NCBI RefSeq assembly: GCF_013618625.1
Contig: NZ_JABRWO010000012.1
Span: 1-64,000 of the forward strand
Direction of reading: 5' to 3'
DNA: 64,000 nt
Source of the DNA: Bremerella alba
Lineage (GTDB): Bacteria; Planctomycetota; Planctomycetia; Pirellulales; Pirellulaceae
The position numbers and the translations under genes are program-made. This document shows positions 43,627-53,226 of this stretch, piece after piece; position 1 is the first letter of the stretch, and each line of letters begins with the position of its first letter. The notes under the pieces are model-generated. The model worked only from the letters and a program-made list of their open reading frames with translations, did not search any database and had not been told where the DNA came from.

Positions 43627-43667
43627 TTTCAACCGTAGGTCAAAGTCTAGAACGTGCTAGCGTTTTA

Positions 43668-46505
43668 TTACCGCAGGTTCAATAGTTCGTCAAATAGCTG
43701 CTGAGCGGTCGTGATCACTCGGGAACTACCTCGATATTGTGTCGACGCCAGGATCAAGTCGATCAAGTTTCCACCGATGTCCGTGTTACTCAATTCCACG
43801 GCACCTGCGATGACGTCACCCAGACCGTCCGCACCCGGATCGCCGGTCACCGGCAGGCCGGAGTTCACGCCGGTGGCAAATAGGTTTTCGCCACGCTGCT
43901 CGAGGCCGGTCGGATTGCCGAAACGAGCCAATTGCAGCATCCCCAGGTCGCGGTCGACACCATTAGAGAACACACCACGGATAACACCATCTTCACCGAT
44001 AATGAAACTGTTCAGCGTCCCGGTGCCGGAACCATCTTGCCGCGAGGCATTGAGCGTGGGTTCGCTGGCAGCCAAGCCAGACAACTGCGTAAAGTCCAGA
44101 TCGAACTCCAGCGGCGACTGCGAGGGGATGTCCCGACGCTGGATCGTGACGGTATTGTTATCGGTACCGACGAAGTTACCGTCACCATCAAAGTAGATGA
44201 GCCCGGTACCCACGGCGATTTCGGCCTCGCCGATGTCACCCGTGTCCATGGCCGCATCGTTATCCGGCGAGTCGGCGTACCAGCGGTAAACGGTGTTCGT
44301 ACCATCTCGGCTTTCAAGCGTGGCAGTCACGCGGACATTCACGGGAATACCCAACGTATCGTAGACAACGAAGTCAGAGACCGCACTCTGACCAACGGCC
44401 TCTTGTACCGTGCCGAAGTTGAGATTTGGATTCTGCAGCACACCGCTGTTGTTGTCGAGCGTGAACGACGACAGCTTGATATCGACTCCATTGTCGACAC
44501 CGTTGTTCGAGACGACTCGAATGCGTCCATCGGTAATCGAGATACCTTGCGGCAGTGTTCCCGATTCGCCTGGAATCGAATTCGTCGAACCCGGAATCGG
44601 GTTCGCATTGCCGTTGACCGACGGCTGAATACCGGTTGACGACTCGATGAACTCAAGCAGTTCCTGCACGATGGTCGTATCGGTAACGGTGAAGGTCTTT
44701 TCGTCGAGCCTGCGTTCTCCCTTGAAGCCGGTGAAGCTGAGTTCGCCAACCTCGAAGACGTTCTCGAAGTTCAGCCCGTCACGCTTCACAACGTCGACCA
44801 GCAGCGTATTCGAGTTAATTTTGGGACCGTCCAAGTCGATCGACTTATTCCCCGTCACACTCAAGTCCGAGATCTCGGAGTCGGCCTTGGTATCGATGAA
44901 GTCTTCGCCTGGATCAAGCTCTTCCACCAGGTAAAAATTCGACGAATCGGTCGAAAGATTTCGATAGACTCGCACCTTGTCATAAGCCGGGAAACCACCT
45001 TCGGGCGGAGGAGTCGGAGGAAGCGGCAAGTTGGAAAGCTCGATTCGTCCGTTCACCACGTTCTGGGGACCGATGGCCAAAGACGGACGCGATTCTTCCT
45101 CACCAGCACGAGAAAAGGTGACCAAGTAGGTATAGTTACCATTGATCGTCTGGGCGTCGAGTTGATCGGTCGACAGCGGGGTACTGCCATCGTCGACGTA
45201 AGGCATCGCCGCAGCGGCCATCGTCAACGTATCCAACTCGTAGAAGTCTGAACCACCGGCGGCTGTTCGGTAAATTCGCACCGAATCGTAGTCACCACTG
45301 GTTGGAAGATCATCCAAAACCACCGAGTAACCATTACCATCAGCCGGACTGCCCGAGACCGTAACCGTATGGGCACTGGACGGAGCCGTCTCATTGCCGG
45401 AACCGTCAATGTACGTGTAGCGATACTGGTAGACGTCGCCACCGCTGAGCGTACCGTCGACTCCGGTACCACCAATCATCGCGGCATCTAATTGCGTAGC
45501 CGTCGGCGCGGCGGCCGTGTCGGTTACCGGCGAGCCCATCGCGGTCGAACTGACCAGGAAGTAGTTTGCACCGCCATCGTTACTGCGGTACATATTCAGC
45601 TGCGAGTGCGAACTCGACTGGGGCGGATCAGTGAACGTAACCGTGTTATCGTTTGCCGAGGCATTGCCGTCGGCCAGAGTCACGGCGTAATCCCCCGAGG
45701 CGAGCGTTTCACCCGAAAGACCTGCGTTGGAATAGGTGAAGCGATAGTTGAACGTACCATCGGGAACCGAACCGCCGGCCCCTTCGGTTTGTGCATCGGT
45801 CGTGGTCGCAATGCCGGGCGTGATGGCCGATGCGGCGGTGATATCCGTGATCGTCGGCTGGGTCGAGACGCCCACGCTGGAACTCGAAGTATCCGGACGA
45901 GGCACGTTAGAGTTACCCAGGATCGCACTCTCAATCACCTGACCTTGCGTTGCCAGATCGCCAGTCGCGGTGAGCGTACCTTCCAGGTAAACGTTTTCGG
46001 TTGCCTTGGCGACACTCTTGGCCCCCAGAGGGATCGTAAGCGGAACGAGTTGCGTTCGTTGAATCTGGAAGCTTTCGTCGATACCAAAGCCGAGCACGCG
46101 TTGACCGGTAATCGTCACGAGTTCGTTTTGCGAATTCGTTTTGAAAATACCGTTGCGGGTATACAACGTTTCGCCGGCGCCCCCTTCCACAATAAAGAAG
46201 CCGTCCCCTTGAATGGCCAGGTCGGAAGGGCTGTTACTAACTTCAATCGTACCTTGGGTGAAGTTCGGCGTGATCTCCGCGACCTTCGTACCAAGTCCCG
46301 TTTGACGAGGATTGGTACCACCATTGGAATCGGTCGGCTTGGAGCCGAGACTTTGCGTCTGCAGAAACTGAGTCGCAAAGGTCGCCTCGGATGCTTTAAA
46401 ACCGACCGTTTGGGCATTGGCCAGGTTATTTCCGGTGACGTCGATTTGTGTTTCGGCCGCCGTCATCCCGGTCAATGCAGTCGAGAGTGCAGATGCTAGA
46501 CCCAT
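43668..46505 (-). CDS. flgE: Flagellar hook protein FlgE with three inserted Ig/FN3-like repeats
   Basis: A 945-residue hook subunit, more than twice the common length. The N-terminus GLASALSTALTGMTAAETQI with NNLANAQTVGFKA, and the C-terminus SNTDIGGNLIDLILASTQYR are standard rod/hook helices. Residues 249-342, 352-451 and 454-549 are three similar modules. Each has a Y-x-Y-x-x-TY/TF strand, a Gly/Glu turn followed by S-x-x (SGETLAS, NETAPSS, EESRPS), later a LxMYR/VRIYR/VRVYR strand, then an FY/YF-L-V strand and a final Asp. This is the pattern of Ig/fibronectin-type domains on the outer face. Further FlgE core (about 560-900) follows. GGAG precedes the ATG. Confidence 0.93.
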   Translation of the reverse strand: MGLASALSTALTGMTAAETQIDVTGNNLANAQTVGFKASEATFATQFLQTQSLGSKPTDSNGGTNPRQTGLGTKVAEITPNFTQGTIEVSNSPSDLAIQGDGFFIVEGGAGETLYTRNGIFKTNSQNELVTITGQRVLGFGIDESFQIQRTQLVPLTIPLGAKSVAKATENVYLEGTLTATGDLATQGQVIESAILGNSNVPRPDTSSSSVGVSTQPTITDITAASAITPGIATTTDAQTEGAGGSVPDGTFNYRFTYSNAGLSGETLASGDYAVTLADGNASANDNTVTFTDPPQSSSHSQLNMYRSNDGGANYFLVSSTAMGSPVTDTAAAPTATQLDAAMIGGTGVDGTLSGGDVYQYRYTYIDGSGNETAPSSAHTVTVSGSPADGNGYSVVLDDLPTSGDYDSVRIYRTAAGGSDFYELDTLTMAAAAMPYVDDGSTPLSTDQLDAQTINGNYTYLVTFSRAGEEESRPSLAIGPQNVVNGRIELSNLPLPPTPPPEGGFPAYDKVRVYRNLSTDSSNFYLVEELDPGEDFIDTKADSEISDLSVTGNKSIDLDGPKINSNTLLVDVVKRDGLNFENVFEVGELSFTGFKGERRLDEKTFTVTDTTIVQELLEFIESSTGIQPSVNGNANPIPGSTNSIPGESGTLPQGISITDGRIRVVSNNGVDNGVDIKLSSFTLDNNSGVLQNPNLNFGTVQEAVGQSAVSDFVVYDTLGIPVNVRVTATLESRDGTNTVYRWYADSPDNDAAMDTGDIGEAEIAVGTGLIYFDGDGNFVGTDNNTVTIQRRDIPSQSPLEFDLDFTQLSGLAASEPTLNASRQDGSGTGTLNSFIIGEDGVIRGVFSNGVDRDLGMLQLARFGNPTGLEQRGENLFATGVNSGLPVTGDPGADGLGDVIAGAVELSNTDIGGNLIDLILASTQYRGSSRVITTAQQLFDELLNLR

Positions 46506-46534
46506 GATTATGCTCCTTGCAATTTAGGAAACGT

Positions 46535-46550
46535 CTCCAAGTCCTTGGAG
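46535..46550. other. Perfect hairpin in the flgD-flgE gap
   Basis: CTCCAAG (46535-46541) pairs with CTTGGAG (46544-46550) around a 2-base centre, 30 bases before the flgE start. As RNA it would lie just upstream of the ribosome-binding site. Possible mRNA end protection or control of hook translation; no T-run. Confidence 0.35.
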
Positions 46551-46562
46551 AGCGTGGTTGTT

Positions 46563-47135
46563 TTAGGTGGTCGTTTCTTCGGTTTCGTCAACCGTATCGC
46601 CTGAATCGTCGGTACCCTCTGTGCCATCGCCTGTCTCGTCACCAGAGTCGGTATCGTCCGTGCCGTCGGTACCGTCGGTCGGAGGAGTCTGAACTTGTGC
46701 CGGCAGGATCGTGAAGATGTCATCCATTTTTACATCCACCGTCTGATCGCCCGTGTTGACCTTCAATGTCATGTCACGGGTTCCATCGTCATTGGGGGCC
46801 AACTGGACGCTCTGTACCACGCCAAACAGAACGTATCCGTCGTCGGTCAGGGCCTGGACCTGCTTGCCAATCAGGCCACTAGCGGTCGAAATTCCTTGAC
46901 TCTGCTGCATCGAGTCCAACGATTCGCGAAGTTGATCGGTCGCCCCGATCTCGCGAATCTGGCTGATCTGTTGCAGCATCTCTGAGTTTTCCATTGGATC
47001 GAGGGGATCTTGGTTCTGCATTTCGGCAATCATCAATTGCAGAAAATGATCCATGGTCAACTCACGCAAATCCGTGGGCTGACTTGCAGTTGAACTGGAA
47101 CTATTGGTCGACGTACTAGAATCTATTCTTGACAT
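46563..47135 (-). CDS. flgD: Flagellar hook-cap protein FlgD
   Basis: A 190-residue scaffold for hook assembly. The family core is MDHFLQLMIAEMQNQDPLDP (about 28-47) followed by MENSEMLQQISQI and then IGKQVQALTDDG. Hook-core domains are short. The last 40 residues are a low-complexity Asp/Thr/Gly/Glu tail, an unusual addition that may be disordered. Serine/threonine-rich N-terminus. It is followed by flgE after 57 bases. Confidence 0.92.
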   Translation of the reverse strand: MSRIDSSTSTNSSSSTASQPTDLRELTMDHFLQLMIAEMQNQDPLDPMENSEMLQQISQIREIGATDQLRESLDSMQQSQGISTASGLIGKQVQALTDDGYVLFGVVQSVQLAPNDDGTRDMTLKVNTGDQTVDVKMDDIFTILPAQVQTPPTDGTDGTDDTDSGDETGDGTEGTDDSGDTVDETEETTT

Positions 47136-47206
47136 GTTTCGCTCACGGGTAAGTGAACTGCGGTTAATTTATTTTGTAGTTGCTCAGGTATGCTTTACGA
47201 ATTTCT

Positions 47207-48814
47207 CTAAGCTGTGACATTCAGATTAAGACTGTCTCGCTCGGCATCTTTGTTGACTGATTCATGCGTGCTCGAAGTGGTTTCTTCCTCCGAGCTACTT
47301 TGTGCGTCTTGACTACGCGAGCTTTTCGACCCGCCCTCACGGTCTGATTGGTCTGCGAAATTAGAAGCCGAACCATCCTGTGGAGTTTGCTGATCCATCA
47401 ACTCGACCTCGAATTGCTGGACGTTGATATTCGATTCCGCGAGTCGCTCGCGAAGCTGGGGAAGATTCTCCAACAAGACCTGCCGTGTGGCGGGATTCTC
47501 GGCTTCGATTTTGGCGGTCATGTTGCCATTTTCGATCTTGATCTCCACCTTCAGTTGCCCAAGTTCTGATGGGTTCAAGCGAATCTTGATAGACTGTCCC
47601 GGCGGTGTTGATTCGACGGCCCTAGCGACACGGTTGATCAATCGGATCTGCTGCTTGGGATCGAGTTGTGGGGTCTGACTTCCCTCTGTTTTCTGAAGCG
47701 ATCCTCGTTGCAAACCACGCTGCAGGAGCGTCGAGAGGTTGTTTACACCGGCATTGGTATTCGGAGCGTTACTACTGGTCGGACTAGCCGCTGTTGGGGC
47801 TGTACCCGAGGCCGCCGCGGCCAATGCTTCACTGGCTTTGGTCACGGCCGTGAGGGTCGACGAATCGGTCGAAACAGTCGCCGTTGTCTCGACAACATCG
47901 ACCGAACCGGCTTTCTTATTGTCGGCGTTCTGCATCGTCTTATTTTTTTGATGCTGCTCGGAAGATCCGTCTCTTCGGTCATCGCTAGTCTCCAGATTGT
48001 CTTCAATCTGGGCCGATTCTTCGGCTGTTTGATCGAGCGATTCTATTTTCAATTTTCCATCATCACCGGAGCGCACCTCACTTGCCGCTTCAGCCTCTTC
48101 CACAGGCGATTCTTCTTCGGGCACGGCAAACGACTGAGTATCCTGCTGGTTCGCACTGCTTTGAACTGAATCGTCGGTTGGTGGTGCAAAAGACTCACTT
48201 TGCTCACCAGAAGCTTCCTCGGACGAATTTGTCGTATCGAGGGGCTGGTCCGTGTTCACTTCACCCTGAGGAGGCGTTTCCTTCTTCGCACTTGTGGAAT
48301 TGACCACATCGGCTGGGGCTTGTTCCTCGATATCCGCTTGTTCCACTTTTTCTAATGGATCAGCTGGACCCACTACCTGCTCTTGTTGTCCCGCAGCAGC
48401 GGCGGTCTCCAAGGCTGCCTGGTCTGGATCTGTTTCTTCCTTTGCCGAAGATTGCTCTGAAAAGTCCGTATCAGCGGCTGTATCGTCCTGGTCAATCGAT
48501 GGGGGCTCGGTTTGGTCGACGTCCGATGCTTCACTCGCACGGACTTCACTGCCGACCGAGGATGGCGAATCGTCGTAGCCATCATGAAGGTTTGGGTCGT
48601 CTGTTGGGGCAGTGTACGGCTTGCTTGATGGCACTTCGGCTTTGGTTGACGCGACAGGGTCGAACGACTTACTGCCTTGGGTCGTCATAGCCTGAGACGA
48701 CTTCATAATTAAGTCGAAAAACGCCATCGGATCGGAACTCGACGTAGCATTGGCACGTGTCCCGCCTGACCAGCCTGGTGTTGGATTCACGGAGTTAGGT
48801 GATGACGATTCCAT
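47207..48814 (-). CDS. fliK: Hook-length control protein FliK
   Basis: A 535-residue protein that is exported during hook growth and switches the export gate to late substrates. The long N-terminal part (1-400) is low-complexity, rich in Ser, Glu, Asp and Gln, as expected for a molecular ruler. The C-terminal domain has the family motif IRLNPSELGQLKVEIKIENG, then LRERLAESNINVQQFEVEL. The final 50 residues are Ser/Glu-rich. It overlaps no neighbour and lies 11 bases after the MotE-like gene. Confidence 0.9.
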   Translation of the reverse strand: MESSSPNSVNPTPGWSGGTRANATSSSDPMAFFDLIMKSSQAMTTQGSKSFDPVASTKAEVPSSKPYTAPTDDPNLHDGYDDSPSSVGSEVRASEASDVDQTEPPSIDQDDTAADTDFSEQSSAKEETDPDQAALETAAAAGQQEQVVGPADPLEKVEQADIEEQAPADVVNSTSAKKETPPQGEVNTDQPLDTTNSSEEASGEQSESFAPPTDDSVQSSANQQDTQSFAVPEEESPVEEAEAASEVRSGDDGKLKIESLDQTAEESAQIEDNLETSDDRRDGSSEQHQKNKTMQNADNKKAGSVDVVETTATVSTDSSTLTAVTKASEALAAAASGTAPTAASPTSSNAPNTNAGVNNLSTLLQRGLQRGSLQKTEGSQTPQLDPKQQIRLINRVARAVESTPPGQSIKIRLNPSELGQLKVEIKIENGNMTAKIEAENPATRQVLLENLPQLRERLAESNINVQQFEVELMDQQTPQDGSASNFADQSDREGGSKSSRSQDAQSSSEEETTSSTHESVNKDAERDSLNLNVTA

Positions 48815-48825
48815 GGTATCCCTTG

Positions 48826-49524
48826 TTAGTTGGACGGTGGCGCGAACTGTTGAAGTTGATCCCGGGCATCTCCCAGAATTTCCGTATCTGGACTGCCGCG
48901 TCGAATCTCGTCCAATATGTCGGCCAGTTTTTGCTGCTCTTCTTCCGAGCGAAACTCGCCCATGATTTTCTTGCGTTTATCTGTAGACATCGCCTTGATG
49001 ATTTTCACAACGTCAATCATGGCTTTGTCATCCCTTTGAAGCATCATCAAGATCTGCTCTTTAGCTTGCCGCGGATCAAGGGCTTCGAGTGTTCGTTGCA
49101 CTTCGACGATCGCCTCATCCAATACGCCATCTTCCAGGGCCTTCAAGCGTTGATCGAAACCTTGTTTGAGCTGGTCGTAACGTCGACGCTCTTCCATCAG
49201 ACTCGATTGCATATTGCGGAGATTTTCGATACCGGTATCCAACGCCTGTAGACGAAAATCGAGCGCCAAGTGACGCTGGGCTCTTTCGTCGATGATCTGC
49301 TGCATATCCGGCTCTTCGTGATCTTCCTCTGGCTCATCCTTGTCTTGAACATCTTCCCGGATGGCATTCTCGTCGATTCCATACACAATGGCCATCAACG
49401 AGTAAAAGCGGTCTTTGGTAAACGTTCCTGAGTTGGCAAACACAGCGACACAGATCATTTGCGCCAACACGGTTGCCACACATAGGTAGGCGAAAAACGC
49501 TCCCGCCATTCGTACCAAAGCCAC
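48826..49524 (-). CDS. MotE-like flagellar membrane/coiled-coil protein
   Basis: A 232-residue protein with one membrane helix (FAYLCVATVLAQMICVAVFA, about 10-29) and an acidic, helical coiled region (about 60-165). A C-terminal block resembles the MgtE-N/FliG-M fold (PRQAKEQILMMLQRDDKAMI, then STDKRKKIMGEF). This is the layout of MotE-type proteins, which in other bacteria assist stator or MotC function. It lies between fliJ (2-base gap) and fliK. A FliJ-like alternative is excluded since fliJ is the next gene. Confidence 0.75.
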   Translation of the reverse strand: MALVRMAGAFFAYLCVATVLAQMICVAVFANSGTFTKDRFYSLMAIVYGIDENAIREDVQDKDEPEEDHEEPDMQQIIDERAQRHLALDFRLQALDTGIENLRNMQSSLMEERRRYDQLKQGFDQRLKALEDGVLDEAIVEVQRTLEALDPRQAKEQILMMLQRDDKAMIDVVKIIKAMSTDKRKKIMGEFRSEEEQQKLADILDEIRRGSPDTEILGDARDQLQQFAPPSN

Positions 49525-49526
49525 GG

Positions 49527-49976
49527 CTATTCTCCTTTACGCATGAAACCGCTCAGGGCGATCTCATCCATTTGTTTTGCTTCTATGGCAGCTTCTAACT
49601 TTATGTGCTGCTCTTGCTTTTGCTCTTTGAGCTTCTCCAGCGTTCTTACTTCATGGTCCGCATCAATCAGTGCTTGTCGTCGCTGCTGAATGTGCGGTCG
49701 AAGCTTAAGCATCAGTTGCTGCTTCTCGATCTGCAGCGATTTCAAAAACATCACCTCTCGCTGCGAAGCGGTAATCAAATCGATATTCAACGCACCGGCC
49801 TCGGTTCGCCCGCGAATGAACGCATGTTGATCTCGAATATCGCTTTCGATCCCCGCTTGATGCTCCTTGAGTTGTTCTTCGGCTCGCAGTACTTCGGCCA
49901 GTTCCGCGCGACACTGATCCCGAGCGGCGATCTTGAGCCGCAGGTAAGTCTCGAGTCGGAAACGGAACTTGGACAT
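49527..49976 (-). CDS. fliJ: Flagellar protein FliJ
   Basis: A 149-residue coiled-coil stalk protein of the export ATPase complex. Start MSKFRFRLETYLRLKIAARD is typical, as are length, lack of cysteines and high Glu/Lys/Gln content. It lies directly after fliI (17 bases), the standard position. Confidence 0.9.
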   Translation of the reverse strand: MSKFRFRLETYLRLKIAARDQCRAELAEVLRAEEQLKEHQAGIESDIRDQHAFIRGRTEAGALNIDLITASQREVMFLKSLQIEKQQLMLKLRPHIQQRRQALIDADHEVRTLEKLKEQKQEQHIKLEAAIEAKQMDEIALSGFMRKGE

Positions 49977-49993
49977 AATCGATTATTCTCTGT

Positions 49994-51352
49994 CTACTTG
50001 GCGGCGATTTTCGGACCACCGGCGGCCTGAAGGTTGGGCTGGGCGATGCTGCACTTGCGAACCAGGGCCATCAGTTGCTCTTGAGCAGACTGAACGCTCG
50101 CCTGCTCGTCAACACGCTGACGAAGGAAACGGTCGATCTCGTCTTTCAAGCGAATCGCCATATCGATCCGTGGATTGGAACCTTGGCGATACGCACCAAT
50201 GTTGATCAGGTCTTCATTCTCGGCATAAGTTGCCATCAGGTCGCGAATCACAATCGACCCGGTGCGGGCTTCCTCACCCACCAAATCGTTCATCAGACGA
50301 CTGATACTTTGCATGATGTCAATCGCCGGGTAATGACCTTTGCCAGCGAGTTTGCGAGATAGCACGATATGCCCATCTAGCAAACCACGCACCGTATCGG
50401 CAACCGGCTCGTTGGTATCATCCCCTTCAACCAACACCGTGTAGAACGCCGTGATGCTCCCTTTTTGCGTGCGTCCCGTCCGCTCAACCAAGCGGGGAAG
50501 CATGGCGAACATCGACGGTGGATACCCTTTGGTCGTGGGTGGCTCGCCGGCAGCGAGGCCAATCTCGCGTTGGGCCATGGCAAAACGGGTAACACTATCC
50601 ATCAGGAAGAGCACGTTCTTGCCGCTTTCGCGAAAGGACTCGGCGATGCTAGTAGCAGCCATCGCCGCTTGCATCCTCTGAATGGCCGGTTGATCACTGG
50701 TTGCGACAACCACTACGCTACGTGCCATGCCTTCCGGGCCGAGGTCGCGTTCAATGAAGTCATTCACTTCGCGGCCACGTTCACCGATCAAAGCAATCAC
50801 GTTCACATCGGCGGAAGTGTAACGGGCCATCATCCCCAGTGTGACGCTCTTACCGACACCACTACCGGCGAAAATCCCCACACGCTGCCCCAGCCCGCAG
50901 GTCAACATACCGTCGATGGCACGGACACCGGTCGAGATGGTTTGATCGATACGCGGTCGATTGATTGCGTTAGGCGGATCTCGGTCTAAACGAACCTGAT
51001 CGGAAGCAGTCGGAGGCGGAAGATTGTCGACACATTTTCCATGAGCATCCAACACCCGACCCAGCAGTTGCTCACCGACACCCACAGTGCGGAACGAGTG
51101 GGTCATGCGAACGCGGTTGCCACGTCGAATGCCTTGTACTCCCGTCAATGGATAGATGAGCGTTTGCTCCCCTTTGAAGCCAATGACTTCCGCCGGGATC
51201 GGAGGCCCCACTTGCCGCTCGACTTCTACCACTGCACCAATCGGCACGGGGAAGCCTGCGACGGCCGTGGTGGTACCAAAGGTTTCGACGACACTTCCGG
51301 TCACCGCCGTCGGCATGACTTGATCGAGTCGACTTTTCAGGGAAGCAATCAT
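49994..51352 (-). CDS. fliI: Flagellar export ATPase FliI
   Basis: A 452-residue hexameric ATPase of the F1/type III family that unfolds or releases export substrates. Walker A is GIFAGSGVGKSVTLGMM (about 161-177). Walker B lies in FLMDSVTRFAMAQREIGLA, followed by GEPPTTKGYPPSMFAMLPRL. The C-terminus ends with the normal helical cap. It overlaps fliH by 4 bases. Confidence 0.97.
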   Translation of the reverse strand: MIASLKSRLDQVMPTAVTGSVVETFGTTTAVAGFPVPIGAVVEVERQVGPPIPAEVIGFKGEQTLIYPLTGVQGIRRGNRVRMTHSFRTVGVGEQLLGRVLDAHGKCVDNLPPPTASDQVRLDRDPPNAINRPRIDQTISTGVRAIDGMLTCGLGQRVGIFAGSGVGKSVTLGMMARYTSADVNVIALIGERGREVNDFIERDLGPEGMARSVVVVATSDQPAIQRMQAAMAATSIAESFRESGKNVLFLMDSVTRFAMAQREIGLAAGEPPTTKGYPPSMFAMLPRLVERTGRTQKGSITAFYTVLVEGDDTNEPVADTVRGLLDGHIVLSRKLAGKGHYPAIDIMQSISRLMNDLVGEEARTGSIVIRDLMATYAENEDLINIGAYRQGSNPRIDMAIRLKDEIDRFLRQRVDEQASVQSAQEQLMALVRKCSIAQPNLQAAGGPKIAAK

Positions 51353-52017
51353 GAGGCACCCCCTAGTTCGTCAGCAATTCGAGAAAGCTGTGTCTCGATT
51401 CGGTTGTCGATCGAACCAAACTGAGTTTCCACTAGGCAGCCACCACGACTGACGGAAGCGTCGGCGATGATCTGCGTCGCTGCGAGCTTCTTCAACTCGT
51501 CGCACAGCATGGCTTCGCCACTTTGCATGCTGCTTAAGTCTTGGGGATTGAGTCGAATGTGTATTTCGCCGCAGCCGGATGCCAATTGCAACGACTCGCG
51601 GACAAGGGTGGCTGATACTTGAGGATCGGTCGCAATCTCGCGACGGATAATCTTTTCGGCAATGGCGACGGCTACCTGCAGGCCAACCTTCTCCCACTGA
51701 TTGAGCCAAGACTGCCGCTCTGTCGTGAGGTCTTGCACCAAAGTCCGCAACGCCGGCAGCAAAGTGGCCGCATGCTGATCGACTTCCGTTTTCAACGCCT
51801 GCCGGGCTTTTTGTTCGGCGGACTGACGTCCATCGGCTTCGGCTTTTGCCCGTATTTGCTTGGCTTGTTCCTGAGCCTGTTTGATGATATCGGCGGCCTT
51901 GAGTTTGACGTTGTCCAGGTCGCTTTGCGCCTTGTCAGATACGTCACTCAAATTGAAAGCGACGGCCGAAAGCGTGTGCGATTCGTGCTCGAGTTTGCCT
52001 GATTTAATGACTGCCAT
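51349..52017 (-). CDS. fliH: Flagellar assembly protein FliH
   Basis: A 222-residue regulator that dimerises and binds FliI. The N-terminal part carries coiled helices (QAQEQAKQIRAKAEADGRQ region). The C-terminal half is the FliH/V-ATPase E-like domain: WEKVGLQVAVAIAEKIIRRE, then HIRLNPQDLSSM and ADASVSRGGCLVETQFG. Weak overall similarity is normal for FliH; identity is supported by position between fliG and fliI. Confidence 0.9.
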   Translation of the reverse strand: MAVIKSGKLEHESHTLSAVAFNLSDVSDKAQSDLDNVKLKAADIIKQAQEQAKQIRAKAEADGRQSAEQKARQALKTEVDQHAATLLPALRTLVQDLTTERQSWLNQWEKVGLQVAVAIAEKIIRREIATDPQVSATLVRESLQLASGCGEIHIRLNPQDLSSMQSGEAMLCDELKKLAATQIIADASVSRGGCLVETQFGSIDNRIETQLSRIADELGGAS

Positions 52018-52029
52018 GGTGCTATCTCC

Positions 52030-53187
52030 TTATGCGGCTGCCTGAAGGTGGCTCGTGGGGCGAGCCTGAGAAGCAACAAGCAGCGCATCCGCTGCCAGGC
52101 ACATTTGTCGTTTAGCGTGATCGATATCTGCCAGCAATACCGGCTGCATTTCGCGAATCTTGCGCTGGAGCAACTTTACATCCCCTGCGCCGAGGCCACG
52201 TGAGATCCGCTTTAGCACCTCAGGGGAAGCACCACACAAAGCGAGCAACACGACCTTGGGGCCGGCTTGATGCAGTACCTTGGCCAAGGAAGCGTCATCC
52301 AGTACGGCAAAGCGATCGAACGGAAACGTCGGCTGGGACACTTCTCGCGAGATTGTTTCTTTTTTGGGTACAGGCTTGGGAGCATGAACAACCGGCTCGA
52401 TCTTAGGCTCCGCTTTCGGTTCAGGCTTCGCAGGTTCGCTTGGCAGTTCCATGGCCTCTGGCTGCGGCATTGGCCGTTTCATGACAGGCCAAACGACCTT
52501 GTCACCTTTGAGGGCTTCCAACTCAGCGGGGAGCTGCGAACCACGACTGCGTAGTTCGGTTAGCAACTCTTCGGCTTGCTCACCGGAAGAGGCCTTAAGA
52601 ATCGCCTGGGCCGCAGCCATCCCCAAACGTCGTCGCTCGAATGCCAATACCTGACGAGAGACAATCTGTTTGATGCGTGATTCAATGTCGGCCACAATTT
52701 CCTGCGAAGGCTCGTCAAGCTGTGTGATACGATGAACGATGTCGGCCTGGAGTCGGCTTGGAAGTTGTCGCAAGATCTCCGAGGCTCGCTCGGGTTGAAG
52801 ATAGCTCATGACGACGGCTGTTACCTGCGGATGCTCTTGCTCGAAAAAAGGTGCAAGCATTTCGCTGGGGGCATCATTTAAAAAGGCGAACGGCGGCGGA
52901 GTTGGTACCGACAGCTCAGCGACGGCGGCATTCTCTTCCCCTTGGTAGGTGAATGCCATCTCTACGCCAGGGTCTTCAGTGGGCAGTTGTCGACCAGAGT
53001 TACGTAAGAATTCATCGAGAACGACCTGCCGTTCTTCATCCGTTACGCTTTCCAACTCGATCGACATCCAGCGAATCTGGGACGCAACCTCATCCGGCAT
53101 GCTCTCGAGCAGCCTATCGGCCGAGGCTTCGTCGAGACTGGCAATGACGATGGCGGCTTTACGGATGGTTTCAGGGGACGTGGTCAT
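52030..53187 (-). CDS. fliG: Flagellar switch protein FliG with unusual C-terminal charges
   Basis: A 385-residue rotor protein. N and middle domains are clear: MTTSPETIRKAAIVIASLD and the EHPQ motif (FEQEHPQVTAVVMSYL, 118-121). A Pro/Lys/Glu-rich linker (about 230-285) is an extra insertion. The C-domain has FDRFAVLDDASLAKVL and LLALCGASPEVLKRI. Its torque helix reads LGAGDVKLLQRKIREM (332-347). The family helix is about MSKRAAEMLREDLE, so conserved acids (the ED pair) correspond here to Arg342 and Lys343, and the Lys-Arg pair to Ala-Gly. Longer than the usual 330 residues. Confidence 0.93.
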   Translation of the reverse strand: MTTSPETIRKAAIVIASLDEASADRLLESMPDEVASQIRWMSIELESVTDEERQVVLDEFLRNSGRQLPTEDPGVEMAFTYQGEENAAVAELSVPTPPPFAFLNDAPSEMLAPFFEQEHPQVTAVVMSYLQPERASEILRQLPSRLQADIVHRITQLDEPSQEIVADIESRIKQIVSRQVLAFERRRLGMAAAQAILKASSGEQAEELLTELRSRGSQLPAELEALKGDKVVWPVMKRPMPQPEAMELPSEPAKPEPKAEPKIEPVVHAPKPVPKKETISREVSQPTFPFDRFAVLDDASLAKVLHQAGPKVVLLALCGASPEVLKRISRGLGAGDVKLLQRKIREMQPVLLADIDHAKRQMCLAADALLVASQARPTSHLQAAA

Positions 53188-53226
53188 GGTGTTTCTCTAA
53201 AAAGGTATCAAGAACCTTTTGGACAA

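Noticed and set aside
45492-46499. A 335-codon plus-strand frame opposite flgE
   Set aside because: Arg/Gly-rich shadow of the hook gene, with no start context.
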